Positions 62,348 through 64,000 of a DNA stretch of 64,000 nt are shown piece by piece. The stretch is taken from contig NC_042626.1 of assembly GCF_901001135.1 (NCBI RefSeq), positions 81,639,651 to 81,703,650 on the forward strand, read 5' to 3'. Numbering within the stretch: position 1 is the first letter of the stretch; each line of letters starts with the position of its first letter. This DNA comes from Rhinatrema bivittatum. Taxonomy: Eukaryota > Chordata > Amphibia > Gymnophiona > Rhinatrematidae. The position numbers and the translations under genes were made by a program. A model generated the notes under the pieces. That model was not told the DNA's origin, made no database searches, and worked only from the letters and a program-made list of their open reading frames with translations.

Positions 62348-63960
62348 ATGCCGCGAGGGACCCGGTGTGAGTCCTGTGGTGAGTCAGCACCGCAGCTCTC
62401 CCACAAGGGCCTCTGCTCCCGATGTATTCCCGGGGGCGAGGGGCCCTCGCAGCGGCCGATTTTGCGCCCAAAGTCAGCCCCTGTCGCGCTCCCGCAGTGC
62501 GGGAGCTGGTCAGCCGAGGCAGAGGCCTACCCCGCCCCTGCTCGGCACGGGAACGGTGGCCATCTTGCCTGCTTCAGGTCCCGATAACTCAGAGGGAGGA
62601 GATCTCCCTCCACTTTCCCCGCTGCTCTGAGCCCTCAAAGGCCGCGTTTTACACAGCCTGCCTTGACTCCACCTCCAGCCTTGCCTTCGGACCCAGCTCC
62701 TCCCACGGGGGGGGGGGCCCTTAAAGCAACAGCACCCGTTTTCCTCCCAGTTTGTCTTGCTGCTCCACAAGGCATATATGGAGGCTGAGGCTGACTGGGA
62801 GGCACAGCCTCCACCTGCAAAGACTTTCAGGCCGGAGGGGGACCAGGGACCTGTTGGTTTGAGGCTTCCCCATCCAGTTCCTACCCAGGAGCTACGAGCT
62901 CCTGCCACGCCTCCGGATCCCACGATACCGGACCCATCCACAGTGGATTTAAGCGATGACGTGGATACCACGGCTCCAGTGGAAGGTGATGATCCACAGA
63001 TACTCTGCTTATTCCGCAAGGAGGAACTGGACCCTTTAATCCCACATGTACTACAAGAACTAGATATTCTGGCTCCCGAGCCAGTGATGGATTCTTCCTC
63101 GGGCGATCCAGTGTTGTCCGGGTTACGATCTCCTCCTCTAACCTTTCCTTTTCATCCAAAACTTTTCCATATTATGTCCTAAGAATGGGATGCTCTGGAA
63201 GCCTCTTTGTGGGTTAGCAGGGCTATGGAAAAACTTTACCTGCTACCCAATGATTCCTTGGAGCTTCTCAAGTTCCTAAGGTGGACTCGGCCGTCACACC
63301 AAGCACACCACCATCCCAGTGACCGGAGGGGCAGCTCTCAAGGATCTCCAGGATAGGAAGCTGGAGGTTTGGCTCAAGCACATATTTGAGGTTTCCGCGC
63401 TTGGGGTGAGGGCAGCTCTACATAAGGCTGCTGTTTGCAGCAGCCTTATGCAGAGAGCTACACTCCGCTGGATTCAACAATTGCTCACCACTCAGGACCT
63501 TCCTCCAGAGGAGGCTGAGCAAGCAAAACGCATGTAATCGGCAGTTGCCTATACGAGTAATGCTTTGTACGATCTTTTCCGCACCTCGGCTCGGACTATG
63601 TCCTCAGCAGTGTCTGCAAGGAGGCTTCTGTGGCTCCGACATTTGTCGGCTGACGTTTCTTCCAAAACCAAACTTGGATCCTTTCCTTTCAAGGGGAAAC
63701 TGCTGTTTGGGGACGAGTTAGAACAGCTGGTTAAGAACTTGGGAGGGAACAAAGTTTACAAGCTGCCTGAGGACAAGCTCAGACCGTATCACCCCTTTGG
63801 CGTATTCCGAGGTCGTTTTCAGGGTCAGCGAAATTTACGTACAAGCAGGGGATCCTCTGCTGCTCCTCGACATACATCGGCCAGGTCTCAGTCCTGGGCT
63901 CATTCCTTTCGTGGTAGGCAGCCTCCAACAAGTCTTCCCAATGAAGTTGCGCCGACCCAT
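62348..63960 (+). pseudogene. D8 gag (broken)
   Basis: It starts MPRGTRCESCGESAPQLSHK then GLCSRCIPGGEG. It continues in other frames: 62757-63182 (LCLFRKEELDPLIPHVLQEL, ends TAA), 63319-63537 (TGGAALKDLQDRKLEVWLKH) and 63540-63950 (ARRLLWLRHLSAD-like, KLLFGDELEQLVKNLGGN). Not functional. Confidence 0.78.
63416..63455. repeat. Small snapback hairpin in D8 gag
   Basis: CATAAGGCTGCTG (63421-63433) pairs perfectly with CAGCAGCCTTATG (63438-63450) around TTTG, and flanking CTCTA and CAGAG nearly extend it. It adds a few codons (LHKAA) absent from D7 gag at the same place. Confidence 0.85.
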
Positions 63961-64000
63961 TCCTCTGTTCCGGAGATCGGGGGGTGCCTCTCCCTGTTTC

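Larger units (their letters stand above)
61698..64000 (+). mobile_element. DIRS-like element D8 (type B), 5' part; continues beyond the window
   Basis: It begins with the left repeat TTCCCTGTATGTCCCAGGAT then CAGTCCAGACTGCTGGG. Gag follows with several frame breaks and a small hairpin insertion. RT would start past 64000. It lies downstream of LRRC46 in the same orientation. Confidence 0.85.

Overview
This 64-kb window looks like nuclear DNA from a large, transposon-rich vertebrate genome, most likely an amphibian. It shows spliced genes with GT-AG introns, a heavy load of DIRS-type tyrosine-recombinase retrotransposons (not known from mammals or birds), two CR1-like LINE families, L1/Tx1-like and L2-like LINE pieces, a MIR-core-like SINE and several MITE families. 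The DIRS, CR1 and MITE types recall caecilian amphibians. That placement is an inference from pattern memory, not a database result.

There are only two host genes, both apparently complete and arranged head to head. MRPL10 (mitochondrial ribosomal protein L10) is on the minus strand with five coding exons between 31849 and 19373 (248 codons). LRRC46 (a leucine-rich-repeat protein of cilia and sperm flagella) is on the plus strand with eight coding exons between 32361 and 60481 (354 codons). I rebuilt both from splice sites and reading phase; every junction keeps frame. The start codons are 511 bp apart. The shared promoter holds a YY1-like site over the MRPL10 start, a four-copy repeat, a CRE-like site, CCAAT boxes and two RFX X-box-like motifs on the LRRC46 side. 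This neighbour pair is also known in mammals.

Layout. 1-6.1 kb: LINE tail, then a minus-strand DIRS element (D1) cut by a CR1-A insertion and itself lying in an older DIRS fragment (D0). 6.1-16 kb: CR1-A piece, then an L1-like 3' region split by a palindrome-rich DNA transposon (7450-8880) and by a DIRS element (D2, 9.5-15.3 kb). 16-19.1 kb: unassigned DNA, then a deleted DIRS (D3). 19.2-31.8 kb: MRPL10 with repeat-filled introns. 31.85-32.36 kb: promoter. 32.4-60.5 kb: LRRC46. Its intron 4 holds DIRS D5. Its 18.6-kb intron 5 is nearly all nested elements: DIRS D6 contains an L2-like tail, a 60-bp CR1-A end and a CR1-B element, and that CR1-B contains the intact-looking DIRS D7; a second, nearly full-length CR1-B follows. 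61.7-64 kb: DIRS D8, running off the window.

The most notable object is D7 (42863-48599). It has open gag, RT-RNase H and tyrosine recombinase frames, inverted terminal repeats, an internal complementary region that joins copies of both ends, and an insertion point readable against a paralogous empty site. Other points of interest are the nested palindromes at 7.7-8.4 kb, a splice-donor-like motif kept at DIRS right ends, and snapback hairpins inside DIRS genes.
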